NCBI RefSeq assembly: GCF_021283545.2
Contig: NZ_CP128540.1
Span: 1-64,000, forward strand
Source: Pseudomonas alloputida
GTDB lineage: Bacteria > Pseudomonadota > Gammaproteobacteria > Pseudomonadales > Pseudomonadaceae
DNA: 64,000 nt
Direction of reading: 5' to 3'
The notes beneath the pieces are model-generated. The model saw only the letters and a program-made list of their open reading frames with translations, ran no database searches and was not told where the DNA came from. Below are positions 52,241 through 60,519 of the stretch, in pieces. Every line of letters starts with the position of its first letter. The stretch's first letter is position 1. A program made the translations under genes and the position numbers.

Positions 52241-52788
52241 CATTCAGGTTGATCGTAGCCTTCGGCCAGGTGCTGGTCCTTGAGCTTCACGTAGTTGCCG
52301 GCGCTGTAGGAGAAAAATGCGCGCTCCTTGTCGTTCAGCAGCCGGGCCTGTTTCACCGGACTGCCCATGTACAGGTAGCCACTGACCAGGCGTTTGCCCG
52401 GCGGCACCAGGCTGCCAGCGCCAATGATTACTTCGTCCTCGACGATGGCACCATCCATGATGGTGCTGCCCATACCCACCAGGATACGGTTGCCCAGGGT
52501 GCAGCCATGCAGCATCACCTTGTGCCCGATGGTCACTTCGTCGCCGATGATCAGCGGGAAACCGTCCGGGTTGAAAGGCCCGGCGTGGGTAATGTGCAGC
52601 ACGCTGCCGTCCTGCACGCTGGTGCGCGCGCCAATGCGGATGCGGTGCATGTCGCCGCGCACCACGGTCAACGGCCAGACCGAACTGTCTTCACCGATCT
52701 CCACGTCGCCCAGCACCACCGCCGAACGGTCGACGAAGGCCCTGGGCCCAACTTTCGGAGTGTGTTGCTGGAAGCTGCGAATGGCCAT
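52240..52788 (-). CDS. Gamma-carbonic-anhydrase-family hexapeptide-repeat protein
   Basis: A 182-residue left-handed beta-helix protein. Start MAIRSFQQHTPKVG. Hexapeptide repeats run from FVDRSAVVLGDVEIG to AIVEDEVIIGAGSLVPPG, with metal-ligand His residues expected in RIRIG...LHITHAG and GHKVMLHG. Similar proteins (YrdA/PaaY type) bind zinc, but carbonic anhydrase activity is not assured. It is divergent from prlC. Confidence 0.88.
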   Translation of the reverse strand: MAIRSFQQHTPKVGPRAFVDRSAVVLGDVEIGEDSSVWPLTVVRGDMHRIRIGARTSVQDGSVLHITHAGPFNPDGFPLIIGDEVTIGHKVMLHGCTLGNRILVGMGSTIMDGAIVEDEVIIGAGSLVPPGKRLVSGYLYMGSPVKQARLLNDKERAFFSYSAGNYVKLKDQHLAEGYDQPE

Positions 52789-52890
52789 GATAGCGTCTCT
52801 CATCTGTGCCGATAGGCAGGCTGCCTGCTGCGGTCGGCGTCGATTGTAATTAAGATGGGGCAGTGTTTCTTCTGCCAAGGTATCCAAACC

Positions 52891-54942
52891 GTGACTGCGA
52901 ACAACCCGCTTCTGCAATCCCACGATCTGCCGCCCTTCTCGCAAATTCGTGCCGAACACGTGTTGCCGGCGATCGAAGCGATCCTGGCCGACAACCGTAA
53001 AGCCATTGCCGAGATCCTCGAAAAGCAGGGCAAGAACCCTACATGGGCCGGCCTGGTGCTGGCCATGGACGAACTGAACGACCGCCTGGGCGCCGCCTGG
53101 AGCCCGGTCAGCCACCTCAATGCGGTGTGCAACAGTGCCGAGTTGCGTGAGGCCTACGAGTCGTGCCTGCCGGCGTTGAGCGCCTACTCTACCGAACTGG
53201 GCCAGAACCGCGCGCTGTTCGAAGCCTACCAGGCGCTGATCGACAGCCCTGAGGCTGCCGGTTTCGACGTGGCGCAAAAGACTATCCTCGAGCACGCCTT
53301 GCGTGACTTCCGCCTGTCGGGTATCGACCTGCCGGCGGACAAGCAGCAGCGTTACGCCGAAGTGCAGAGCAAGCTCAGCGAGCTGGGCAGCCGTTTCTCC
53401 AATCAGCTGCTGGACGCCACCCAGGCCTGGACCAAGCATGTTACCGACGAAGCTGCGCTGGCCGGCCTGACCGATTCGGCCAAGGCGCAGATGGCCGCTG
53501 CAGCCCAGGCCAAGGGCCTGGACGGCTGGTTGATCACCCTTGAATTCCCCAGCTACTACGCGGTGATGACCTACGCCAGCGACCGCGCCCTGCGCGAAGA
53601 GCTATACGCCGCCTACTGCACCCGCGCCTCCGACCAGGGCCCGAATGCCGGCCAGTTCGACAATGGCCCGGTGATGCGCGAAATCCTCGACCTGCGCCAG
53701 GAGCTGGCCGAACTGCTGGGCTACAAGAACTACGCCGAGCTGAGCCTGGCCACCAAGATGGCTGAGTCCAGCGACCAGGTGCTGAGCTTCCTGCGTGACT
53801 TGGCCAAGCGTTCCAAGCCGTTCGCCGCCCAGGATCTGCAACAGCTCAAGGCCTACGCTGCCGAACAAGGCTGCCCCGAGCTGGCCAGCTGGGATGCCGG
53901 CTACTTTGGCGAGAAGCTGCGCGAGCAGCGCTACAGTGTGTCGCAGGAAGCCCTGCGCGCCTACTTCCCGATCGACAAGGTGCTGGGCGGCCTGTTCAGC
54001 ATCGTGCAGCGCCTGTACGGCATCGAAATCGCCGAGCTCAAAGGTTTCGACAGCTGGCACCCGGACGTACGCCTGTTCGAGATCAAGGAAAACGGTCAGC
54101 ACGTTGGCCGTTTCTTCTTCGACCTGTACGCCCGCGCCAACAAGCGTGGCGGCGCCTGGATGGACGGCGCCCGTGACCGTCGCCGCACCGCCGGCGGCCA
54201 GCTGCAAAGCCCGGTGGCCAACCTGGTGTGCAACTTCACCCCGGCCGCGCCCCGCAAGCCCGCGCTGCTGACCCACGATGAAGTCACCACCCTGTTCCAC
54301 GAATTCGGTCACGGCCTGCACCACATGCTGACCCGCATTGAGCATGCCGGCGTGTCCGGCATCAACGGCGTGGCCTGGGATGCGGTCGAGCTGCCCAGCC
54401 AGTTCATGGAAAACTGGTGCTGGGAGCCGGAAGGCCTGGCACTGATTTCTGGTCACTACGAAACCGGCGCCGCCCTGCCCCAGGACCTGCTGGACAAGAT
54501 GCTGGCCGCAAAAAACTTCCAGTCGGGCATGATGATGGTGCGCCAGTTGGAGTTCTCGCTGTTCGATTTCGAGCTGCACGCCAGCCATGGCGACGGCCGC
54601 AGCGTATTGCAGGTGCTCGAAGGTGTGCGTGACGAGGTGTCGGTCATGCGCCCGCCGGCTTACAACCGCTTCCCCAACAGCTTTGCGCACATTTTCGCGG
54701 GCGGTTACGCGGCGGGCTACTACAGCTACAAGTGGGCCGAAGTGCTGTCGGCTGACGCCTTCTCGCGCTTCGAGGAAGAAGGCGTGCTGAACGCCGAGAC
54801 CGGCCGCGCCTTCCGCGAGGCGATCCTGGCCCGTGGTGGTTCGCGCGAGCCGATGGAGCTGTTCGTCGACTTCCGTGGCCGTGAGCCTTCCATCGATGCA
54901 TTGCTGCGCCACAGTGGTCTCACCGAGGACGCTGCAGCATGA
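52891..54942 (+). CDS. prlC: Oligopeptidase A
   Basis: Zinc M3-family cytoplasmic oligopeptidase that degrades signal peptides and other short peptides. Start GTG 52891 gives 683 residues (MTANNPLLQSHDLPPFSQIR); an earlier in-frame ATG would add 12 residues. The catalytic motif HEFGH lies in TTLFHEFGHGLHHML. The next gene, yheV, overlaps its stop by 4 bp, giving a coupled pair. Confidence 0.95.
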   Translation: MTANNPLLQSHDLPPFSQIRAEHVLPAIEAILADNRKAIAEILEKQGKNPTWAGLVLAMDELNDRLGAAWSPVSHLNAVCNSAELREAYESCLPALSAYSTELGQNRALFEAYQALIDSPEAAGFDVAQKTILEHALRDFRLSGIDLPADKQQRYAEVQSKLSELGSRFSNQLLDATQAWTKHVTDEAALAGLTDSAKAQMAAAAQAKGLDGWLITLEFPSYYAVMTYASDRALREELYAAYCTRASDQGPNAGQFDNGPVMREILDLRQELAELLGYKNYAELSLATKMAESSDQVLSFLRDLAKRSKPFAAQDLQQLKAYAAEQGCPELASWDAGYFGEKLREQRYSVSQEALRAYFPIDKVLGGLFSIVQRLYGIEIAELKGFDSWHPDVRLFEIKENGQHVGRFFFDLYARANKRGGAWMDGARDRRRTAGGQLQSPVANLVCNFTPAAPRKPALLTHDEVTTLFHEFGHGLHHMLTRIEHAGVSGINGVAWDAVELPSQFMENWCWEPEGLALISGHYETGAALPQDLLDKMLAAKNFQSGMMMVRQLEFSLFDFELHASHGDGRSVLQVLEGVRDEVSVMRPPAYNRFPNSFAHIFAGGYAAGYYSYKWAEVLSADAFSRFEEEGVLNAETGRAFREAILARGGSREPMELFVDFRGREPSIDALLRHSGLTEDAAA

Positions 54943-55220
54943 GTGAGGTAGCTGTGAACAAGACCAAGAAGCGCTTCATTGCCGGTGCCGTGTGCCCGGC
55001 GTGCAGCGAGCCCGACAAGCTGATGATGTGGAACGAAGACGGCGTACCGCACCGCGAGTGTGTGGCCTGCGGCTTTACCGACACCCTCAACGAGCAGGGC
55101 TTGTCGGTGCCGAAGGAACTGGGCACGCGGGTCAACCACCTGGCGCCGAAAGCCGCGCCGGCCAAGGTGCAGACCGTGCAGTTCTTCCCAAATCCGAAGC
55201 TGAAAAAGCCGGCTGAGTAA
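54939..55220 (+). CDS. yheV: YheV-family zinc-ribbon protein
   Basis: A 93-residue small protein with a Cys4-type zinc ribbon (CPACSEPDKLMMW, then ECVACGFTDTL). The ATG overlaps the prlC stop (ATGA). The function is unknown, though the prlC-yheV pairing is conserved in gammaproteobacteria. The C-terminal tail (about 70-93) is Ala/Lys/Pro-rich. Confidence 0.9.
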   Translation: MSEVAVNKTKKRFIAGAVCPACSEPDKLMMWNEDGVPHRECVACGFTDTLNEQGLSVPKELGTRVNHLAPKAAPAKVQTVQFFPNPKLKKPAE

Positions 55221-55262
55221 TACGGTCATGCCGCCCGGGTGCAATGCCCGGGCTGGCATGGA

Positions 55263-55412
55263 CAGGTACCCTGGGATTTCGAGTACCTGCGGTGTGCATC
55301 GTGCAGCGACTTTCCTGCCGAAGCGCTGCGCGATTACTTCCCGCTGAATTCTGTTGTCAGTGCGTTGCAGCAATTGGCGCAGACGTTGTTTGGTGCAGTG
55401 CTGCAGCCCTAA
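55263..55412 (+). pseudogene. Short remnant of an M3-peptidase-like gene
   Basis: A 49-codon open stretch reads QVPWDFEYLRC...FPAEALRDYFPLNSVVSALQQLAQTLFGAV, then TAA. M3 peptidases have a very similar block (WDxxYx...EALRxYFPLxxVLxGLFxLAxRLYGI), including prlC 1.3 kb upstream. There is no start codon with a ribosome-binding site and no HEFGH region, so it looks like a decayed copy or a leftover of a Dcp-type gene. Confidence 0.55.
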
Positions 55413-55521
55413 GCGCTGTCTGTCTGGGATGGGCGGCAATCGAGCCAGGCAGCGTATGTGCGCTGGCATGGCCTGAAGTAGTCAGACCAGAGGTGCTGGT
55501 AAGATCCCGGTGTGCACGATA

Positions 55522-55537
55522 CTGTATATTAATACAG
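55522..55537. promoter_or_regulatory. LexA (SOS) box
   Basis: CTGTATATTAATACAG matches the LexA operator consensus CTGT-N8-ACAG with an AT-rich core. It ends 14 bp before the ATG of the radical SAM gene, where LexA would block the promoter. The orthologous P. aeruginosa gene, PA0069, is, to my recollection, in the LexA regulon. Confidence 0.92.
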
Positions 55538-55551
55538 TATTCAGGTGAGCC

Positions 55552-56610
55552 ATGATTCCTCCAGTACCGCAAAAGGGCCGTGGCACGGCGCACAATCCAC
55601 ACAACCGCTTTGCCCCTGGTCATTCGGTGGCGGAAGATGATGGCTGGTACCAGGAAGTGCCGCAAACCCAGGGTACCGAGGTGCGGATCGAGACAGCCAA
55701 GTCGGTGATCAGCCGCAACACTTCACCCGACCTCCCTTTCGATCGTTCCATCAACCCTTACCGTGGCTGCGAGCATGGCTGCATCTACTGCTATGCCCGC
55801 CCCTCACACGCCTACTGGGACCTTTCTCCCGGCCTGGATTTCGAGACCAAACTGATTGCCAAGACCAACGCCGCCGAGGTGCTGGCACAGCAATTGAGCA
55901 AACCGGGCTACGTGTGCGCGCCGATCAATCTGGGCTCCAACACCGACCCGTACCAGCCGATCGAGCGCGAACAGTTACTGACCCGGCGCTTGCTCGAAGT
56001 GTTACTGCGTTTTCGTCACCCGGTGACCATTGTCACCAAGGGTTCACTGGTGCTGCGCGACCTCGACCTGCTGGCCGAGATGGCCCGCCAGCGCCTGGCA
56101 CGGGTGATGATCAGCCTGACCACGCTGGACGACGGCCTCAAACGGGTGCTCGAACCCCGAGCAGCCTCACCCGGTGCGAGGTTGAGGGCCATCCGGGTAT
56201 TGCGTGAAGCGGGCGTACCGGTGGGTGTTTTGTGTTCGCCGATGATTCCGATGATCAACGACAGTGAACTGGAACGCCTGCTGGAGGCGGCCAAGGAGGC
56301 TGGCGCACAGAGTGCGGCCTACATGATGCTGCGCCTGCCGCTGGAAGTGGCGCCGCTGTTCGAGCAGTGGCTACAGGACCATTACCCGCAGCGGGCGGCG
56401 CATGTGTTGAGCCTGATCCGCCAGAGCCGCGGTGGCGAGCTGTATGACAGCCGGTTCGGCGTGCGCATGCGTGGTGAAGGAGTATTTGCCGAGTTGCTGG
56501 CGCAGCGCTTTGCCAAGGCAATGAAACGGCTGGATTTCGAAGGGCGCGAGGCGCAGGAGCTGGATTGCTCGGCGTTTTGCCCACCGGGTGGGCAGATGGC
56601 GCTGTTCTGA
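55552..56610 (+). CDS. PA0069-family radical SAM protein (SplB-like), SOS-regulated
   Basis: A 352-residue radical SAM enzyme. The 4Fe-4S-binding CX3CX2C motif is in RGCEHGCIYCYARPSH, and LGSNTDPYQPIE and TKGSLVLRDLDLL follow as in spore photoproduct lyase-like proteins. The substrate is unknown; a DNA-damage role is suggested by the LexA box just upstream. It has no partner gene and ends 306 bp before the carbonic anhydrase gene. Confidence 0.88.
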   Translation: MIPPVPQKGRGTAHNPHNRFAPGHSVAEDDGWYQEVPQTQGTEVRIETAKSVISRNTSPDLPFDRSINPYRGCEHGCIYCYARPSHAYWDLSPGLDFETKLIAKTNAAEVLAQQLSKPGYVCAPINLGSNTDPYQPIEREQLLTRRLLEVLLRFRHPVTIVTKGSLVLRDLDLLAEMARQRLARVMISLTTLDDGLKRVLEPRAASPGARLRAIRVLREAGVPVGVLCSPMIPMINDSELERLLEAAKEAGAQSAAYMMLRLPLEVAPLFEQWLQDHYPQRAAHVLSLIRQSRGGELYDSRFGVRMRGEGVFAELLAQRFAKAMKRLDFEGREAQELDCSAFCPPGGQMALF

Positions 56611-56916
56611 CATGAACCCCACCCCCCACAGGGGGCTGCGCATTGCTCACAACGCAACTAATAACAACCAATAATTGCGCTAATACATATTGGCAACTGA
56701 TGTTTTTTTGCTATTATCCAGTTCCCGCCTTTTTCATCTGGAACGCCCGTTCTAGAGCCTTCGAATTAAGTTTCAGTTAAGTTTTCCCCGCTAGCGTAGG
56801 TAACAAGTCCACACCGACTGTGATCTATGGCCCGTGCGTGTCATCTAAAACCCTGCATAGCCTGAATCTTTCACCGGTAAAATGGATTTACCTACACACC
56901 GTCAAGAGGATGAATC
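56611..56916. promoter_or_regulatory. Control region upstream of the carbonic anhydrase gene
   Basis: 306 bp without a gene. AT-rich stretches occur at 56640-56720, and a direct repeat TTAAGTTT lies at 56766-56773 and 56777-56784, spaced 11 bp start to start. This spacing is typical of OmpR-family response-regulator sites. A GAGGA ribosome-binding site precedes the ATG at 56917. The identity of the regulator is not known. Confidence 0.45.
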
Positions 56917-57636
56917 ATGCCCGTCAAGGACCCATCCAAGGTCGTACCGCAGGTCCCCGCGGAAAGCGCCGATGCTGCCCTCAAGCACATCGTCGACGGC
57001 TTCCTGCGCTTTCACCATGATGTTTTCCCTGATCAGCAAGAGCTGTTCAAGAAGCTCGCCACCGCGCAAACCCCACGCGCCATGTTCATCACCTGTGCCG
57101 ACTCGCGCATCGTTCCCGAGCTGATCACCCAGAGCTCGCCAGGCGACCTGTTCGTGACCCGTAACGTGGGTAACGTGGTACCGCCTTATGGCCAGATGAA
57201 CGGGGGCGTTTCCAGCGCCATCGAGTACGCCGTAATGGCGCTTAAAGTGCACCACATCATCATCTGTGGCCACTCCGACTGTGGCGCCATGCGTGCGGTA
57301 CTGAACCCGCAGTCGCTGACCAAGATGCCTACTGTTGGCGCCTGGTTGCGCCACGCTGAAGTGGCCCGCACCGTGGTCGAGAACAACTGCTCCTGCGGCA
57401 GCGAACACGAGACGATGCAAGTGCTGACCAAAGAGAACGTCATCGCCCAGCTGCATCACTTGCGCACCCATCCTTCGGTGGCCTCGCGCCTGGCAGCCGG
57501 TGAGCTGTTCATTCATGGTTGGGTGTACGACATCGAGACCAGCAAGATCGAAGCCTACGACGCCGCCAGCGACAGCTTCCTGCCCTTGGCCGCGGGTGAA
57601 CCCGTTCCCTGCGCCACTCCGAGAGGCCGCTACTAA
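56917..57636 (+). CDS. cynT: Beta-class carbonic anhydrase
   Basis: Zinc enzyme interconverting CO2 and bicarbonate. The 239-residue protein has CADSRIVPE (zinc Cys and active Asp/Arg) and GHSDCGAM (zinc His and Cys). The N-terminal about 25 residues are extra and soluble. The next gene in the same orientation is a SulP transporter, so the pair probably handles bicarbonate supply. The gene symbol is by family only; no cyanase is nearby. Confidence 0.93.
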   Translation: MPVKDPSKVVPQVPAESADAALKHIVDGFLRFHHDVFPDQQELFKKLATAQTPRAMFITCADSRIVPELITQSSPGDLFVTRNVGNVVPPYGQMNGGVSSAIEYAVMALKVHHIIICGHSDCGAMRAVLNPQSLTKMPTVGAWLRHAEVARTVVENNCSCGSEHETMQVLTKENVIAQLHHLRTHPSVASRLAAGELFIHGWVYDIETSKIEAYDAASDSFLPLAAGEPVPCATPRGRY

Positions 57637-57828
57637 GCGACCCGTCCGCCGCTAGAACCTTGATAGCCGGCTGCACCCTTCAGGGGTGTGGCGCGGCCTT
57701 CGGCTGCCTTGAATTCCCTGACTGCCCTGCCGGCGTGCTCGCTGGCGGCCCGCGCCTGCGCGCTTGTCAGGGGCAAACGTGCCCACGGCCAGGGGAATGG
57801 CCGTGCGACTAGAGAAAGGAGAAACACG

Positions 57829-59361
57829 GTGAACATTACACAGTTGAAAGCGGCCCTGCCGCGTGAGTTGCTGGCGTCGGTGGTGGTCTTCCTGGTGGCC
57901 TTGCCGTTGTGCATGGGCATTGCGATCGCTTCTGGCATGCCGCCGGCAAAAGGCCTGATTACTGGGATTATCGGCGGCATTGTCGTCGGTTTCCTTGCTG
58001 GATCGCCGCTACAGGTCAGCGGCCCTGCTGCCGGTCTGGCGGTACTGGTGTTCGAGCTGGTACGCCAGCACGGCATGGCCATGCTCGGGCCAATCCTGTT
58101 GCTGGCCGGTCTGTTGCAGTTGCTGGCCGGTCGCTTGCGCCTGGGCTGCTGGTTCCGCGTGACCGCGCCGGCGGTGGTTTACGGCATGCTCGCCGGGATT
58201 GGCGTGTTGATCGTGCTTTCGCAGGTGCATGTGATGTTCGACACCGCGCCGCAACCGTCGGGCCTGCAGAACCTGCTGGAGTTCCCGGCAACTTTGTCGG
58301 CAGCCCTGCCTCAGGAGAGCACCGGCGCCGGCTGGATGGCCGGTGCGCTGGGCCTGGGGACCATCGCCATCATGTGGGGCTGGGAGCGCTTGCGGCCGCA
58401 GCGGCTGCGTTTCGTGCCGGGAGCATTACTCGGCGTGGCCAGCATGACCGCTATCAGCATGTGGCTGGCCTTGCCGGTGAACCGCGTGCAGGTACCGGCC
58501 GACCTGTCCGAGGCCATCGACTGGCTTCGTCCGGAGGACCTGTTGCAACTGGCCGACCCTACCCTGCTGGTCGCCGCCTTTGCCCTGGCGTTCATTGCCA
58601 GCGCCGAAACCTTGCTGTCGGCCGCAGCAGTAGACCGCATGCACAGCGGCCAGCGTTCGGACTTCGACCGCGAACTGTCGGCCCAGGGCATCGGCAACAT
58701 GCTGTGCGGGGTGCTGGGTGCCCTGCCGATGACCGGGGTAATCGTGCGCAGCTCGGCCAACGTCCAGGCGGGGGCGCAAACCCGGGCGTCGGCAATCTTC
58801 CATGGCTTGTGGTTGCTGGCCTTCGTGGTGGCGCTGAGCAGCGTGCTGCAGCAGATCCCGGTGGCGAGTTTGGCGGGGGTGTTGGTGTTTACCGGGGTCA
58901 AACTGGTCGACTTCAAGGCGTTCCGCGGGCTGGGCCGTTATGGGCGCATGCCGATGTTTACCTACGCGGCGACTGCGCTGGCGATTATCTTTACCGACCT
59001 GCTGACCGGTGTACTGCTGGGCTTTGCCCTGACCTTGCTGAAGCTGGCGTTCAAGGCGGCGCGGCTGAAGATCAACCTGGTGAGCCTGGCCAAGGATGGG
59101 CACATGGAACTTCGCCTCAGTGGCGCGGCGACCTTCCTGAAGGTGCCGGCGCTGACCCAGGTGCTGGATACCGTACCGGCGGGCACCACGCTGCATGTGC
59201 CGCTGGGGAACCTGAGTTATATCGACCACTCGTGCCTTGAGTTGCTGGAGGACTGGAGCCGCAGTAATTCTGCCAATGGTTCGCGCTTGTTGATCGAGCA
59301 GCGGCGCCTGAAGCGTCGGATCGAGGGGCGGTTGCGGACGACGGCGGGGGTTGGGGCGTAG
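57829..59361 (+). CDS. SulP-family transporter, probable bicarbonate transporter
   Basis: A 510-residue permease starting at GTG 57829 (AAAGGAG upstream). It begins NITQLKAALPRELLASVVVF and holds about 10-11 membrane segments, then a C-terminal STAS-like domain (about 400-510; LSYIDHSCLELLEDW). It follows beta-carbonic anhydrase by 192 bp; SulP proteins of this pairing move bicarbonate. Substrate is inferred from context. A REP pair follows. Confidence 0.87.
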   Translation: MNITQLKAALPRELLASVVVFLVALPLCMGIAIASGMPPAKGLITGIIGGIVVGFLAGSPLQVSGPAAGLAVLVFELVRQHGMAMLGPILLLAGLLQLLAGRLRLGCWFRVTAPAVVYGMLAGIGVLIVLSQVHVMFDTAPQPSGLQNLLEFPATLSAALPQESTGAGWMAGALGLGTIAIMWGWERLRPQRLRFVPGALLGVASMTAISMWLALPVNRVQVPADLSEAIDWLRPEDLLQLADPTLLVAAFALAFIASAETLLSAAAVDRMHSGQRSDFDRELSAQGIGNMLCGVLGALPMTGVIVRSSANVQAGAQTRASAIFHGLWLLAFVVALSSVLQQIPVASLAGVLVFTGVKLVDFKAFRGLGRYGRMPMFTYAATALAIIFTDLLTGVLLGFALTLLKLAFKAARLKINLVSLAKDGHMELRLSGAATFLKVPALTQVLDTVPAGTTLHVPLGNLSYIDHSCLELLEDWSRSNSANGSRLLIEQRRLKRRIEGRLRTTAGVGA

Positions 59362-59465
59362 GAGCGGGTTTACCCGCGAATACGGTAGCGGCGGCAACGG
59401 TGATCGGCGGGTGGAGATTGGCCAGCAGGGCCGGCCCTTTCGCGGGTGAACCCGCTCCTACGACG
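59360..59465. repeat. REP pair (inverted)
   Basis: TAGGAGCGGGTTTACCCGCG on the left and TTCGCGGGTGAACCCGCTCC on the right, about 60 bp apart. It begins within the last codons of the SulP gene and separates it from a convergent gene. Confidence 0.9.
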
Positions 59466-59508
59466 GCCTGCGCCGAACCACCGATGCACCTAGGCCTTGA
59501 CAGGTATA

Positions 59509-60150
59509 TCAGGCCGGCTGACCCAGCTCGACACCCAGTTGGCGCGACAGGCACGGCCAGCGCTTCCACGCCGCGCCAGTTGCCGGGCTGCTCAGCTTCT
59601 CTCGATAAGCCTCCACCGATTCAACGGCAAAGCTCTCATCATTAAGCATTTCGTCGACCGAGTGGTGCACCACCTCATCCAGCTGGTTGGCAAAGCTTTC
59701 GCCAATCAACTGGTGGGCAATCAGGTTGGCGACCGTGGTGTCGACCGGGATCAACGGCTGCTGGAAGTGGCGGATGTACAAGTCATTCACCTCTTCCACC
59801 AGGCGGTGCGCCAGGTAGGCTTCATCCAGAAGGCAGTCCAGGCCTACATGCCCTTGCATCACGCTGGGCGGCTGCAGGAAGTAGGCTTCGGCAATTTTCA
59901 GTACAGGTTTGATCTGCGATTCGATCCCGGCTTCGCGGGCGACCTCGTGGGCGGCCTCCAGCAATTCCGGAACCTGATCGATGTAGGCGCTGACGAAGCG
60001 CGCCAAAGTACCCTGGGCGTCCTGCTCAGGCAGTTGGATCGAGGGGTGCAGGTGGGGCAGTTGCAGCTCGAGACGCTGTTTCAATTGGCCGGTCTGGCCT
60101 TCATGTTGATGGGCTTGGCTTACCTGCTCGCGTACAGCAGCGATGTTCAT
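59509..60150 (-). CDS. Conserved protein of unknown function
   Basis: A 213-residue soluble, mostly helical protein, start MNIAAVREQVSQAHQHEGQT (CTGGAG upstream). No known motif, signal or membrane segment is evident; LIPVDTTVANLIAHQLIGESFANQLDE and ALEHSVDEMLN-like helices suggest a helical bundle. A gene of unknown function is commonly found next to the cox operon in Pseudomonas, and this may be its ortholog. It is divergent from coxB. Confidence 0.7.
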   Translation of the reverse strand: MNIAAVREQVSQAHQHEGQTGQLKQRLELQLPHLHPSIQLPEQDAQGTLARFVSAYIDQVPELLEAAHEVAREAGIESQIKPVLKIAEAYFLQPPSVMQGHVGLDCLLDEAYLAHRLVEEVNDLYIRHFQQPLIPVDTTVANLIAHQLIGESFANQLDEVVHHSVDEMLNDESFAVESVEAYREKLSSPATGAAWKRWPCLSRQLGVELGQPA

Positions 60151-60519
60151 GACAACTCCAGGGACATTACGTTTCAAACGGAAGACACTAAATTAGCTCG
60201 GTATACAGAATACCTAAGACGTATTTGTTATAAGCCTCGCAAACGTGTGCGCTATCAGGCATATCGACGTGCCATTATTACGCCATGCCCTGTCAAGCAC
60301 GCGGTTTTCCGGCCATTCGGTCATTTCATGAAGTTCATTTCACAGGCTTCATTGCGTGCCATTGGTCGCTGTCTATACTCCCGTTGAACGTGATTCGTTG
60401 ATGAGGCCCGACTGCTTTTAGCAGGGGCTCGGTCGTCGAAGCCATGCAGTCTTGACCGCCGTTCCCTCTTGCCGCAGGCCATGCCTCCGGGACAACAAGA
60501 ATTAGAAGGGGAACCCGCA
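60151..60519. promoter_or_regulatory. coxB upstream region
   Basis: A 369-bp gap with no gene. A sigma-70-like promoter is visible: TTGCGT (60352-60357), 16 bp, TATACT (60374-60379). An imperfect GC hairpin (GAGGCCCGACTGC...GCAGGGGCTCGG) lies about 30 bp downstream, in the leader. The AAGGGGAA ribosome-binding site precedes the ATG at 60520. Confidence 0.55.

Noticed and set aside
52240..53439. A 399-codon form of the carbonic-anhydrase-like gene
   Set aside because: The extension is antisense to prlC; the hexapeptide-repeat protein begins naturally at 52788.
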